The notes beneath the pieces are model-generated. The model did not search any database and was not told where the DNA came from. It saw nothing but the letters and a program-made list of their open reading frames with translations. Made by a program: the position numbers and the translations under genes. Shown one piece after another: positions 54,168 to 63,600 of a DNA stretch of 64,000 bases. The DNA is from Polaribacter aquimarinus. GTDB taxonomy: Bacteria > Bacteroidota > Bacteroidia > Flavobacteriales > Flavobacteriaceae. The stretch spans positions 434,001 through 498,000 of the forward strand of contig NZ_QFFG01000001.1 in NCBI RefSeq assembly GCF_003129485.1, in the 5' to 3' direction. How positions within the stretch are numbered: position 1 is the first letter of the stretch; every line of letters begins with the position of its first letter.

Positions 54168-56282
54168 TTAATTTCTTTTTAATTGCAATTGAACCGTTTT
54201 TCCTGCTTGTTCTCCTTGAGGTAAATGAATTACAAAATGAGTTTTACCATTCTTGTAATTACTATTTTTAATACTATAGTTCCCTTTAACAGATACGCCA
54301 ATTTTAGTGAGCTTTTGAGAAGGGTCGCTAATTGCCAAATCTAAATAATCTAACTTTTCTTCTAATAATATCACACAAGGTGCATCTACAGAAATTCCTT
54401 CTTTAATTGTAGTTGTTCCTTTTTTATAAAATACAAAACCTGCCTTTTTTTCATCAGACGAAACAACAGACTGTTGCACTTTGGTATTCATAATTTTAAA
54501 AGGATTGTTTTTGTGCAAGCTCTTCATTTTTTCTTCAGAGGCATTTGGCACTAAAATGTATCTATAAGATGCATTTTTAGGTTGTGCGCCATGAGATAAC
54601 CACAATTTAAAAATATGCTCTGTGAGAATAACTGGTCTGTAACGTTTTGCAACTTTGTTCCAACTACCTTCTAATATTTGGGTAGATAGGTTAGCATTAC
54701 CACCTTTAGGAAATAAATACCCAATATTATCATGCAAAATCCAATCTGGTGTAAATCCTCTTTTTCTTCTGACGCTAGTTTCTAAAACACCATCTTTTCC
54801 GATTACAACGCTACCTTTTAAGAAAGATTGATTTATTGATGTTACAACTTGATGGTTTGCATTTGTAGAAATTCCACTTCCTAAACAAATAATTTTATCA
54901 TCAAACATAAACCATGATTTTTTGGCTTTTAAGCCATCACGATTATAATCTAAAACTGCAATTCCGTTTTTGCCATTACTAACACCTCCAACAAAAACAC
55001 TATTGGTTTTAAAGCCACTAAATTTTATAATTGGTAAAGGTTTGTTATCTTGAATAATTGTAGTTCCTGGTAGTTTTTTCCAGTCCCAAAATGGAAAGAT
55101 ATTTTCGTATTCTTTTCCTGTTGTTGATAATATTGAAACTCCATCTCCCAAATAGTATCCTTGAACATTTTCTTTATTAACAGATTCAGTACCAACAACT
55201 CGCTTTGAACTCATTTTAACCGAAAAATAGAAATCTTCCGTTCTGTGCACTTGAAAATCGGATTTCCAAAAATGTTTATTTCCAGATAACATTTTAGTAT
55301 CTATAGCCTTATCATATTCTTTTGAAAATTTTTTGTCTAAATTTTTCATTTTTTGAATACAAATTTCTAAACGGGCTGCTTTTTTGCGTTGTTCGTTGTT
55401 AAAAAGCTGTCTTCCAGATGCACTTACATCGTATATATTGTTATAAATAATCCACTGCTGACCTTTCAAAATGATGTTTCTAAGAAAATTAATTTTACTT
55501 TCATCAAACTGAAAAGATGTGTTGCTAACTAAAGTATAGCATTTTATCATATCTTCTAAATAAGACAATCCATAATTACCAAATTGCAATTGTGCACCAT
55601 GCTCATGGTAAGACCAATCTGATTTAACGCCAACACCTGTTGCTATCTGTAATTCATTTTGAATAGCTTTACTGGCAATGGCTACTGAATCAGGTTTTCG
55701 TAATAACAATGAGCGCAACATTACATTTGTAGCTAACCAAACTTTATTCTGACCAGACATTTTTATTCTTGCACGATGCAACAACACAGTAGCTTTGTTT
55801 AACTGCTGTTTCGTTAATTCATTTTCTATTAAAAAAAGAGTTGGCAATAATAATTCTGGAACACCTATGTGTTGATCATGCCAATTGGTACTTAAAAAAT
55901 CGTTATCTAACCAGTAATTTAAACCTTTATGTATTTTTTTTGAAAGATGCTTATCTAGATAGTATTTAGAGGTTTTTGTTTTGTAATTAATAGCGAACTG
56001 TTGCACATATTTTAGATGTTTTTTTACAGGCCAACCTCCTCTTATTTTATTTGTATAATCTATAGTCGACCATGATCCATCTTCTTGAAAATTTTGTAAT
56101 AATTGTTTAATTTCATCATCATCATTTCTTTGATTTACAAAATAATTAAGCACATTTTTATGCAATTGTGTTAAATCCTTTGGATAAGAAACTACTGAGT
56201 TATTTTCAACTTTTGAATCCACACAACTAAACAGTGTAATTGTTATAAGCAAGATAAAAAAACATGTGACATATAACTTCAT
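54168..56282 (-). CDS. PL8-type polysaccharide lyase, lipoprotein
   Basis: This 704-residue protein has a lipobox TLFSC (Cys20). An alpha-toroid spans about 40-330, followed by beta-sandwich domains. Catalytic candidates are Asn186 (WLATNVML), His228 (SYHEHGAQ), Tyr237 (FGNYGL) and Arg291 (SASGRQLF). His-Tyr and Tyr-Arg spacing (9 and 54) equals what I recall for Flavobacterium chondroitin AC lyase (His225, Tyr234, Arg288). PL8 enzymes cleave chondroitin, hyaluronate or xanthan by beta-elimination at a uronate. Here a uronate in the rhamnose-containing glycan is the likely target, which would be unusual for the family. It is encoded between the second alginate-lyase-fold gene and the GH106 pair. 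Confidence 0.8.
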   Translation of the reverse strand: MKLYVTCFFILLITITLFSCVDSKVENNSVVSYPKDLTQLHKNVLNYFVNQRNDDDEIKQLLQNFQEDGSWSTIDYTNKIRGGWPVKKHLKYVQQFAINYKTKTSKYYLDKHLSKKIHKGLNYWLDNDFLSTNWHDQHIGVPELLLPTLFLIENELTKQQLNKATVLLHRARIKMSGQNKVWLATNVMLRSLLLRKPDSVAIASKAIQNELQIATGVGVKSDWSYHEHGAQLQFGNYGLSYLEDMIKCYTLVSNTSFQFDESKINFLRNIILKGQQWIIYNNIYDVSASGRQLFNNEQRKKAARLEICIQKMKNLDKKFSKEYDKAIDTKMLSGNKHFWKSDFQVHRTEDFYFSVKMSSKRVVGTESVNKENVQGYYLGDGVSILSTTGKEYENIFPFWDWKKLPGTTIIQDNKPLPIIKFSGFKTNSVFVGGVSNGKNGIAVLDYNRDGLKAKKSWFMFDDKIICLGSGISTNANHQVVTSINQSFLKGSVVIGKDGVLETSVRRKRGFTPDWILHDNIGYLFPKGGNANLSTQILEGSWNKVAKRYRPVILTEHIFKLWLSHGAQPKNASYRYILVPNASEEKMKSLHKNNPFKIMNTKVQQSVVSSDEKKAGFVFYKKGTTTIKEGISVDAPCVILLEEKLDYLDLAISDPSQKLTKIGVSVKGNYSIKNSNYKNGKTHFVIHLPQGEQAGKTVQLQLKRN

Positions 56283-56322
56283 AAAAATGGTGTTCTGTTA
56301 AGCTATTTTTGCTTTAAATTAT

Positions 56323-57531
56323 TTAGTGCATCTTACGATTAATCTTTTTTAGTTTAAGAAGTGAGTTGTCAAAAGAATCATCTTTAAAAATTTTACGAAT
56401 CAACTTTAAATCTGATATTATTCTTTCTTCGGAGTATGTCCTGCTTTTAATTTGCTGGTATTCCCATTTCTTTTTTTTGGTAAGAAATGGTACCATATAT
56501 TGATATCCTGTTTTTATACTTCTGCCGTCTTCTGAGGTTTCGTTCCAAAGATCAACACCTACTTTTTTACCAATAATTGCCAACTCTAAAAATCCATGTA
56601 AATTCATTACCGAATATGAAAATGATTTTGTTCTTGCTAACTCTAAAGGTTGGCTACCGTCTGGTTCTATTTGACTAAAAATTCTAGATCTTGTAATTGT
56701 TGAAATGTAGGTTTTAACTTCCTCTATTTTATTTAAATACAATAAAATATTTAGCAGTTGCGCATCATAGTGTGTAGCATGGTTATTTTTTCTGGTAGCC
56801 TCTTCTTTACCTAACACACTATTTTTTAACCAATTACTATATTCCGTAAACCAATTAAACATTCCTTTTTCAGTATCATTGTCTAGAATACCCTTCTTGC
56901 TAGCGATTTCTAAAAATTTAATAATTTCAATAATATCTCCAAACTCTATGATACCAAAACATCTTCCCTCCGATTTCCCTGGAACACTTTGTCCGTAGTT
57001 AATATTAGGATTCATTTTTGTAGCTTCATCTAGAAACCAAGCGTTAATAAACTCAATATTTTTATTTCCATACTTAATATCATCACTAAAAAAATAGGCT
57101 TTACTAAGAGTTTTAATTGCAGAGATAAAATTGCTTTTTTCTACTATGTCTGTAAACTTATTTCTAGTCTCAGGATTTACTTTTCCATCTTTTCTAATAT
57201 ATGGTAAACCGTCCTTAGTTTTTGGATTTGGCCAATAATATGGGCCAATACTCATATAATCATGCTTACTTTTGCTTGGTGGAATCCCTGTTTTATTTAC
57301 TACAGAAAACACCGCTCTATCAAGTAATTGATCTGCTTTATTAATTAAATTTTTATAATTTTTTAAAGCTTTTTTATTTCTACTATTCGTAATATGTTTT
57401 TTTTTTGATTCTAATTCATCAAAATCAACAACATAAATCTTTGAATTATTTTTTTGCGAAAAAGCACTATAACATAAACTTATTAAAAGTATAAAAAATA
57501 TGTTTTTTCTGTGCTTAAAAAGATTTATCAT
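56323..57531 (-). CDS. Alginate-lyase-fold secreted protein (PF05426-like, possibly PL38)
   Basis: This 402-residue protein has a signal peptide ending YSAFSQ. It is a homologue of the 28622-29893 product over its whole length: SKHDYMSIGPYYWPNP, NYGQSVPGKSEGRCFGIIEF, RKNNHATHYDAQ (Asn249, Asn250, His251, Tyr255) and ELARTKSFSYSVMNLHGF. It has a soluble-type signal, where the other copy is lipid-anchored. A basic C-terminal tail of about 25 residues (KLKKINRKMH end) is extra. It is probably a periplasmic lyase acting on uronate-containing oligosaccharides, paired in the operon with the PL8-type lyase 40 bases downstream. Confidence 0.75.
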   Translation of the reverse strand: MINLFKHRKNIFFILLISLCYSAFSQKNNSKIYVVDFDELESKKKHITNSRNKKALKNYKNLINKADQLLDRAVFSVVNKTGIPPSKSKHDYMSIGPYYWPNPKTKDGLPYIRKDGKVNPETRNKFTDIVEKSNFISAIKTLSKAYFFSDDIKYGNKNIEFINAWFLDEATKMNPNINYGQSVPGKSEGRCFGIIEFGDIIEIIKFLEIASKKGILDNDTEKGMFNWFTEYSNWLKNSVLGKEEATRKNNHATHYDAQLLNILLYLNKIEEVKTYISTITRSRIFSQIEPDGSQPLELARTKSFSYSVMNLHGFLELAIIGKKVGVDLWNETSEDGRSIKTGYQYMVPFLTKKKKWEYQQIKSRTYSEERIISDLKLIRKIFKDDSFDNSLLKLKKINRKMH

Positions 57532-57570
57532 AAAAATTTACATTTATTGTAATTTATTTTTCTAATAGCA

Positions 57571-60500
57571 TCAATCGATAAATAATTCATCTATATATGG
57601 TCCACTTTGACCGGTAGTCTCTAATCTAATACTATTTGCTCCTGATTTTAATCTTAAAATAGCTGGAACAAATTTCCATTCTTTTTCCCATCCACCAGTG
57701 GCTTTAAATTCTATAGTTCTTATATATTCATCGTTTAAATATAGTTTCATAGGATGTAACTTATTTTTGTTATTATGCATATACCTAAAACGCATACTAT
57801 AATCTCCTTCTTCTCCATCATTTTCTTGATAAAATTCAACTGATCCTTCCATCCCGTCAAAACGGACAAACCCACTTCCTTTGTAGCGTCTAGCATCTCT
57901 ACTTGCTTTTGCACCTCCTTTTAAAATACCTTCTTCAGCAGAAATATTTACACCTCTACCAATCCACATGTCTTTAGAATGTTCATCACCCCAAAACAAT
58001 CCTTCGTTTTTACCAAAAGTTTCATTCATTTCTAAAATGATTTTACCATTTTGTTTTACAACAGCTTTTACTGTTGTACCATCTGAAACTTCGAATTCAT
58101 TTGTATATAACATTCCTTTTGAAATAGGATTATCTCCATTAACGGTATAGTAAATTGATAAGTCAGAAGATTGATTATCTCCTAAAACATTAACCTGTCT
58201 AGTATCAATTGTAATTACATTTGAACTATATAGAGCTTTATCACCTAAAATTGAGGCAGTTATTATTGAAGCTTTTTTCGCATTTGGCTGCTCTCTTAAA
58301 AATAACCTTGTCTTCCCAAAAAACAAAGCTCTAAAATTTGATTTTGTTCTACTTGTTGGATCTATTGGATTTCCATTTTCCATGGAAATCGTTTTTACAT
58401 CACCTTGAATGTTGTAATAAACTTTATTTTCGCCGTAAGGATATAGGTTATCATTTTTATCTAAACTTTCTGAAGTTATGATATAACTTGTCGTAAAACT
58501 ATCTTCAGCATCTAATTTCTCAATGGTTGTTTTTAATGTTGATGGTTGAGCACTTGTACTAAATGAGGTTCGTTTAACTTCTTTCCCGTTAATATACGCC
58601 ACAGCTTCTAGCTTTCCTTCTTGATAAGGTACCATCCATTCGCATTGCATTTCATTCCAAATAGTTCCTGGTTTATCTTTTCCTAATGATTTTCCGTTTA
58701 AAAATAATTCAACTTCATCAGCATTAGAATATACCCAAACAGGAATAACCGTTCCTTTTTTCATTCTTGGATGTGTCCAATGTGGTAACATATGAATCAT
58801 AGGTTTTGTTGTCCATTGACTTCTATAAAAATGAAATAAATCTTTTTTAAATCCGGCTACATCTAAAGCGCCTCCCATAAATAGATTAAAAGGTAATCCA
58901 CCGTGCACTAAACCTGCTTCTCCATAATAATCAAAACCTGTCCATCTAAATTGTCCACTATGCCAAGGAGTATCTCTAACAACTTCCCAATACTTTCTAG
59001 CTGAAACTCTTACAGTAGCATTATCATAAGATGAATTAAAACTTTGTTTTCTGTTTCTCCAATTTTTAGGATTAATACCCTCGTAAAAGAAAATTTCTTT
59101 TTCAGTTAAATTGGGTAAAGGATAAGTGCCAGGAAGTTCATTGTCTCTCCACCAAGTTTGTGTTCGATAATAACCTCTAGTTTGCCAAGTATGCGGCGCT
59201 TCTGTAGAAATAAAAGGTTTTTCAAGAGTTTTACCTTCAATAAAAGATTTGGTTTCAGATCCTCCATTTACACCCTGAATATCCATATCTTCTGGATTTC
59301 CTGCTCCTGAAGTAAACAATCGTGTTGGATCTAAATTTCTTCCAAATTCCACCATTTCTGGAGCAACATCACTATGGGTTTCGTTACCTAAACTCCAAAC
59401 AAAAATGCTGGCATGATTACGATCTCTTGTAATCCATTCTTTTACATCGCGTTTCCACCATTGATCAAAAGCTTGTTTTCCATAATCTTGAGGTGCTTTT
59501 TTGTGCCAACCATCAAAAATTTCATCCATAACCAAGAGTCCAATTTCATCACAAATATCATAAAACATAGGTGGTGTTGGGTTATGAGAAGGACGGATAG
59601 CATTAATTCCCATATCTTTTAAAGATTGTAATTTCCAACGTAACAAAGGTTTTGTCCAAGCACCACCAACAGGACCACCTTCCCAATGTTCGCAAACACC
59701 TTTTAACTTTACGTTTTCTCCATTTAACCAGAAACCTGTTTTCGTTTCCCATTTTACAGTTTTGAATCCGAACCTTGTTTCTATTTCATCAATTACTTTT
59801 TTGCCTTTTAAAATTTGTGTGACAGCTTTGTATAAAATTGGACTTTCCGGGCTCCATAATTGTGGGTTTTTTACTTCAAATTGATAACTAGGATTTGATG
59901 ACTCTAATTTTTCGCAATTATTGGTTAACTCTTTTCCTTCTGGAGAGAATAGTTTTACCTCGTATTTCAACTTTTTTATTGCTCCATTAACAACAGCATC
60001 AACCACAACTTTTGCTTTATTTTTATTGATGGAAGGTGTTTTTATAAAAATGCTGTTGGGTTGAATGTGCGTTTTGTTTACCTCAATTAATTTTACGGGT
60101 GCATATATTCCACAAGGGTGATACCACCTTGCTGAAGGTTCTAAAGCATTATCTACTCTAACTGCAATAGTGTTTTTTCCTTCTTTTAAATATTTAGAAA
60201 TATCGTATCTAAAACTAATATACCCGTAAGGTCTCTTTGCAATGTAATTCCCGTTTATCCAAACTTCACTATTCATATACACACCATCAAAATTGATGTA
60301 AGTGATTTTAGATAGACTTTCTTTTTTTACATTAAAATACTTTCTATACCACCCAATTCCACCATCATGATAACCACCACCCTGTCCTTGATCACCACCT
60401 TTTCTAACTCCTTTTTCAAACGACCAATCGTGAGGGACATTTAAGTTTGCCCAAGACGAAGCATCAAGTTTTTCTTTTGAAAATGAAGGATTATCTTCTA

Positions 60501-60600
60501 AAATAAAGTACCAGTTATTATTAAAATTGATTTCTTTTCGCTGTGCATTGAATGAACTAACACAGGTAAATAAAAATAGTATTAGGAGTAATCTTTTCAT
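57571..60600 (-). CDS. GH2-family glycoside hydrolase with C-terminal carbohydrate-binding-like domain
   Basis: This 1009-residue secreted protein has a signal peptide ending SSFNAQ. It shows a GH2 jelly roll (25-175), an Ig-like domain (180-285), and a TIM barrel (290-590) with acid/base Glu407 (FVWSLGNETHSD) and nucleophile Glu467 (FISTEAPHTW). Further Ig-like domains (about 610-820) precede a beta-sandwich at about 870-1009, with DARRYKGSGFVRFDGMEGS and SGPYIDELFID, resembling a malectin/galactose-binding module. Both catalytic Glu are present, unlike the other GH2 in this window. A beta-galactosidase or beta-glucuronidase activity fits, but residues do not settle it. It is the first gene of its block, right after a putative promoter at 60628-60635. 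Confidence 0.85.
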   Translation of the reverse strand: MKRLLLILFLFTCVSSFNAQRKEINFNNNWYFILEDNPSFSKEKLDASSWANLNVPHDWSFEKGVRKGGDQGQGGGYHDGGIGWYRKYFNVKKESLSKITYINFDGVYMNSEVWINGNYIAKRPYGYISFRYDISKYLKEGKNTIAVRVDNALEPSARWYHPCGIYAPVKLIEVNKTHIQPNSIFIKTPSINKNKAKVVVDAVVNGAIKKLKYEVKLFSPEGKELTNNCEKLESSNPSYQFEVKNPQLWSPESPILYKAVTQILKGKKVIDEIETRFGFKTVKWETKTGFWLNGENVKLKGVCEHWEGGPVGGAWTKPLLRWKLQSLKDMGINAIRPSHNPTPPMFYDICDEIGLLVMDEIFDGWHKKAPQDYGKQAFDQWWKRDVKEWITRDRNHASIFVWSLGNETHSDVAPEMVEFGRNLDPTRLFTSGAGNPEDMDIQGVNGGSETKSFIEGKTLEKPFISTEAPHTWQTRGYYRTQTWWRDNELPGTYPLPNLTEKEIFFYEGINPKNWRNRKQSFNSSYDNATVRVSARKYWEVVRDTPWHSGQFRWTGFDYYGEAGLVHGGLPFNLFMGGALDVAGFKKDLFHFYRSQWTTKPMIHMLPHWTHPRMKKGTVIPVWVYSNADEVELFLNGKSLGKDKPGTIWNEMQCEWMVPYQEGKLEAVAYINGKEVKRTSFSTSAQPSTLKTTIEKLDAEDSFTTSYIITSESLDKNDNLYPYGENKVYYNIQGDVKTISMENGNPIDPTSRTKSNFRALFFGKTRLFLREQPNAKKASIITASILGDKALYSSNVITIDTRQVNVLGDNQSSDLSIYYTVNGDNPISKGMLYTNEFEVSDGTTVKAVVKQNGKIILEMNETFGKNEGLFWGDEHSKDMWIGRGVNISAEEGILKGGAKASRDARRYKGSGFVRFDGMEGSVEFYQENDGEEGDYSMRFRYMHNNKNKLHPMKLYLNDEYIRTIEFKATGGWEKEWKFVPAILRLKSGANSIRLETTGQSGPYIDELFID

Positions 60601-60690
60601 TTCTTATTTAGGTTTTTAGATAATTACCAAACTTAATTTTATAAAACTAAAGAATAATCCTGTACTGTCAGGATTATAAAGTATTATTTT
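60601..60690 (-). promoter_or_regulatory. Terminator-like palindrome and promoter between HTCS and GH2
   Basis: ATAATCCTG at 60654-60662 pairs perfectly with CAGGATTAT at 60669-60677 around a six-base loop, 14 bases after the HTCS stop. About 18 bases further on, the minus strand has TAAGTTTG (60628-60635), a full match to the Bacteroidota -7 pattern. It would give a leader of roughly 20 bases for the GH2 gene. The palindrome may terminate HTCS transcription, or be an operator upstream of the -33 region. No clear -33 TTTG was found. Confidence 0.55.
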
Positions 60691-63600
60691 CTACAAGTTA
60701 GTTTTGAATTTTTCAGAAAATTCGCTAGGTGTTAAATTATATTTTTTCTTAAAACATTGACTAAAATACTTAGGCCTCTTAAAACCTACTTTATAACTAA
60801 CTTCTGAAACACTAAATTTGTCTAATTCTAATAATTTTGCAGCGTGTTTTAATCTTATTTCTTGAATAAAATCATTAGGAGTTGCATTAGACCAAGCTTT
60901 AATTTTAGTAAAAAGCATAGAACGACTTACACCTAAATCTTCACTAAATTGAGCAATATTAAAATCTTCGTTTGCGATATTGTCTTTTACAGTTTTAAAT
61001 GCTTTTTCTAGTAATTTCTGATCTAAAGAAGTTAAAGAAACGTCCATAGATTCAAAACTTTGATCTGTCAAAAACTTTTCTTTGATTCGTTGTTTTGATT
61101 CTAAAAGATTTCGAATTTTTAAGTTAAACTCTTTTAAATTAAACGGTTTACTAATATAATCATCTGCGCCACTCTCTAGACCTTCAAATTTGTATACTAA
61201 AGATGTTCTAGAGGTTAATAAAATTACAGGAATATGACTGGTAGTCAGGGTTGTTTTTATTTTAGAACATAGTTCTGTACCCACCATTTCTGGCATAATT
61301 ACATCACTTATTATAAGATCTGGTAAATTTTTAATAGCCTTTTCTAAGGCAACTTTTCCATTTTCTGCTTCTAACACATTATAATTAATTTTTAAAATCT
61401 CTTTTATAAAAGACCTTAAAACGGCATTATCTTCAACAACAAGAATTGTATATTTTTTATCTTGAGTGATTAAGTCTTGAATATTATAATCTGTTTTTAC
61501 TTTTGGAATGTCTATTTGAGAAACATACTGAGAAACATCATCGCTCATTTTAAAATTTTCTATAATCTCATCTGAAGACAAATGCTTTTTGTCTAATTTT
61601 AATTTTACCGAAAATAAAGCTCCTGAAGGTTTTACGTTTTCTACAAAAATGCTTCCATGATGAAGTTTTACTATATTTTTAGCAATAGACAAACCTATAC
61701 CTGTTCCTTTAATATATTTTCCTTCTCCTTGTTTATGAGCAGCCACTTCAAAAAAGCGATCAAAAATTTTATCTATATATTCTTCTGCAATTCCTACACC
61801 AGAATCCTTTACAGTAATAAAAACGTTTTCTTTGTCTTTGGTTATATTTATAGAAATAGTTCCACCTTCTTTGGTATACCTAAAGGCATTAGATATTAAA
61901 TTATAAAAAACTCTTTCTAATTTATATCTGTCATAATAAACACTAATCTCTTCTTCTGAAGTATTAAAACTATAGTTATAGTTTTTATCTTTTGCATATT
62001 CAGAAAACGACAAATATATTTCTCTTAAAAATTTTACAATATTCCCCTCTGCAGCTTCTAGTTTAAATTGATTACTTTCTAATTTTCTAAAATCCATTAA
62101 TCTATTAATTAGCCTTAATAGATGATTGGTACTACTTTCAATAATTCTTAACTTTTTATATGTTGCGTTTGTTCCTTTATAGTTTTCTAAAACATTCTGT
62201 AATGGTCCTAAAATTAAAGTTAAAGGTGTTCTAAACTCATGAGAAATATTGGTAAAAAATTGCAGTTTGGCTTTATTTAATTCTTCATTTTTTTTGTTAG
62301 CTATATATTCTAACTCTAATTTATCTTTTAGCCTTGTTTTTGATTGAATAAACCATGAAACTGTATAAAAAAGAAAAAAAAGTAAGAGTAAATAAATAGT
62401 GTATGCCCACCAGGTTTTCCAAGGGGCAGGATGAATAATTATTTTTATGTTAGTAGGTCTATTATTCCAAACATTATCATGATTTGCAGCTTTTACCTGA
62501 AAAGTATATGTACCTGCTGTTTGAAGAGTAAAAAAGGCTTCAGTTTGTTTAGTAAACGTCCATGTATCATCTAACCCTTTTAAACGATATGCATATCTAT
62601 TTCCTTTAGAATTAATATAATTTGGCAACGCATAACTTATAGAAAAATTAGAATTTGTATGATCTAGTTCTAACACATCTGTATAATTCAAGCTTTTTGA
62701 TAAAACCTGGTTATTATCATTAATAGCTACTAGTTCATTTTTAATTTTTAACTTAGATAGTACCACTTTAGGCACCTTTGTTATTTTTATAATTTTTTTA
62801 GGATTAAAAACAGTAATTCCATATAAATCTCCAAAATAAAATTGATCTTTTAATTTTAGACTAGAATTTTCTCTAAAACTATTATTAACTATAATGTTCT
62901 GATTGTAGGTAAAACTTTTCCCTGTATTAGAATTGTATTTTACAATTCCCTTATCTGTACTTATCCATAACACACCTTTTTCTCCTTCTATAATAGAATT
63001 AACTTTTGAAAATCTGTCTTTATAGAGAATATTTGCTTTTTTAAAATCTTCTTTATCAAATTTATAGAGTCCTTTTGTTGTAGTGCCTGCCCATATGTTA
63101 TTATTAGAGTCTTTAAAAACACAACTTATATTGTAGGTGATTAAAGGATTGTTTTTAAAATAGTTGCTTACTTTAAAATATCCTTTGCTATTCACTTTAA
63201 TTATAGAAACCCCTCCCATACCTCCAATAACAAGATTATTGTTATTATCTATGGCAATGCTTTTTACTATGTTTGTTGCTATTTTTGGTCTTCTGTATGT
63301 TTGGAAAACCTTCGTTTTTAAATTGTACTTAACCAGTCCCTTACCAAAAGTACCTATATACAAGTTTTCTTTTAAATCTTTTTTTAATTCAATAATTGTT
63401 GTATTTCTTAAGTAGTTATTTAGATCATTAGAAAAATAGTTAAGTACTATTTTTTTTGTGTTTATATCTAGTACAATTATGCCTTTATTTATGGTTCCTA
63501 TAAACAGTAAATTAGGTTCGCAAAAGAACAATGATTTTACTGTATAATTAATACTATTATCTGCATTACTAATTTTAAAAATTTCAAACACATTGCCTTC

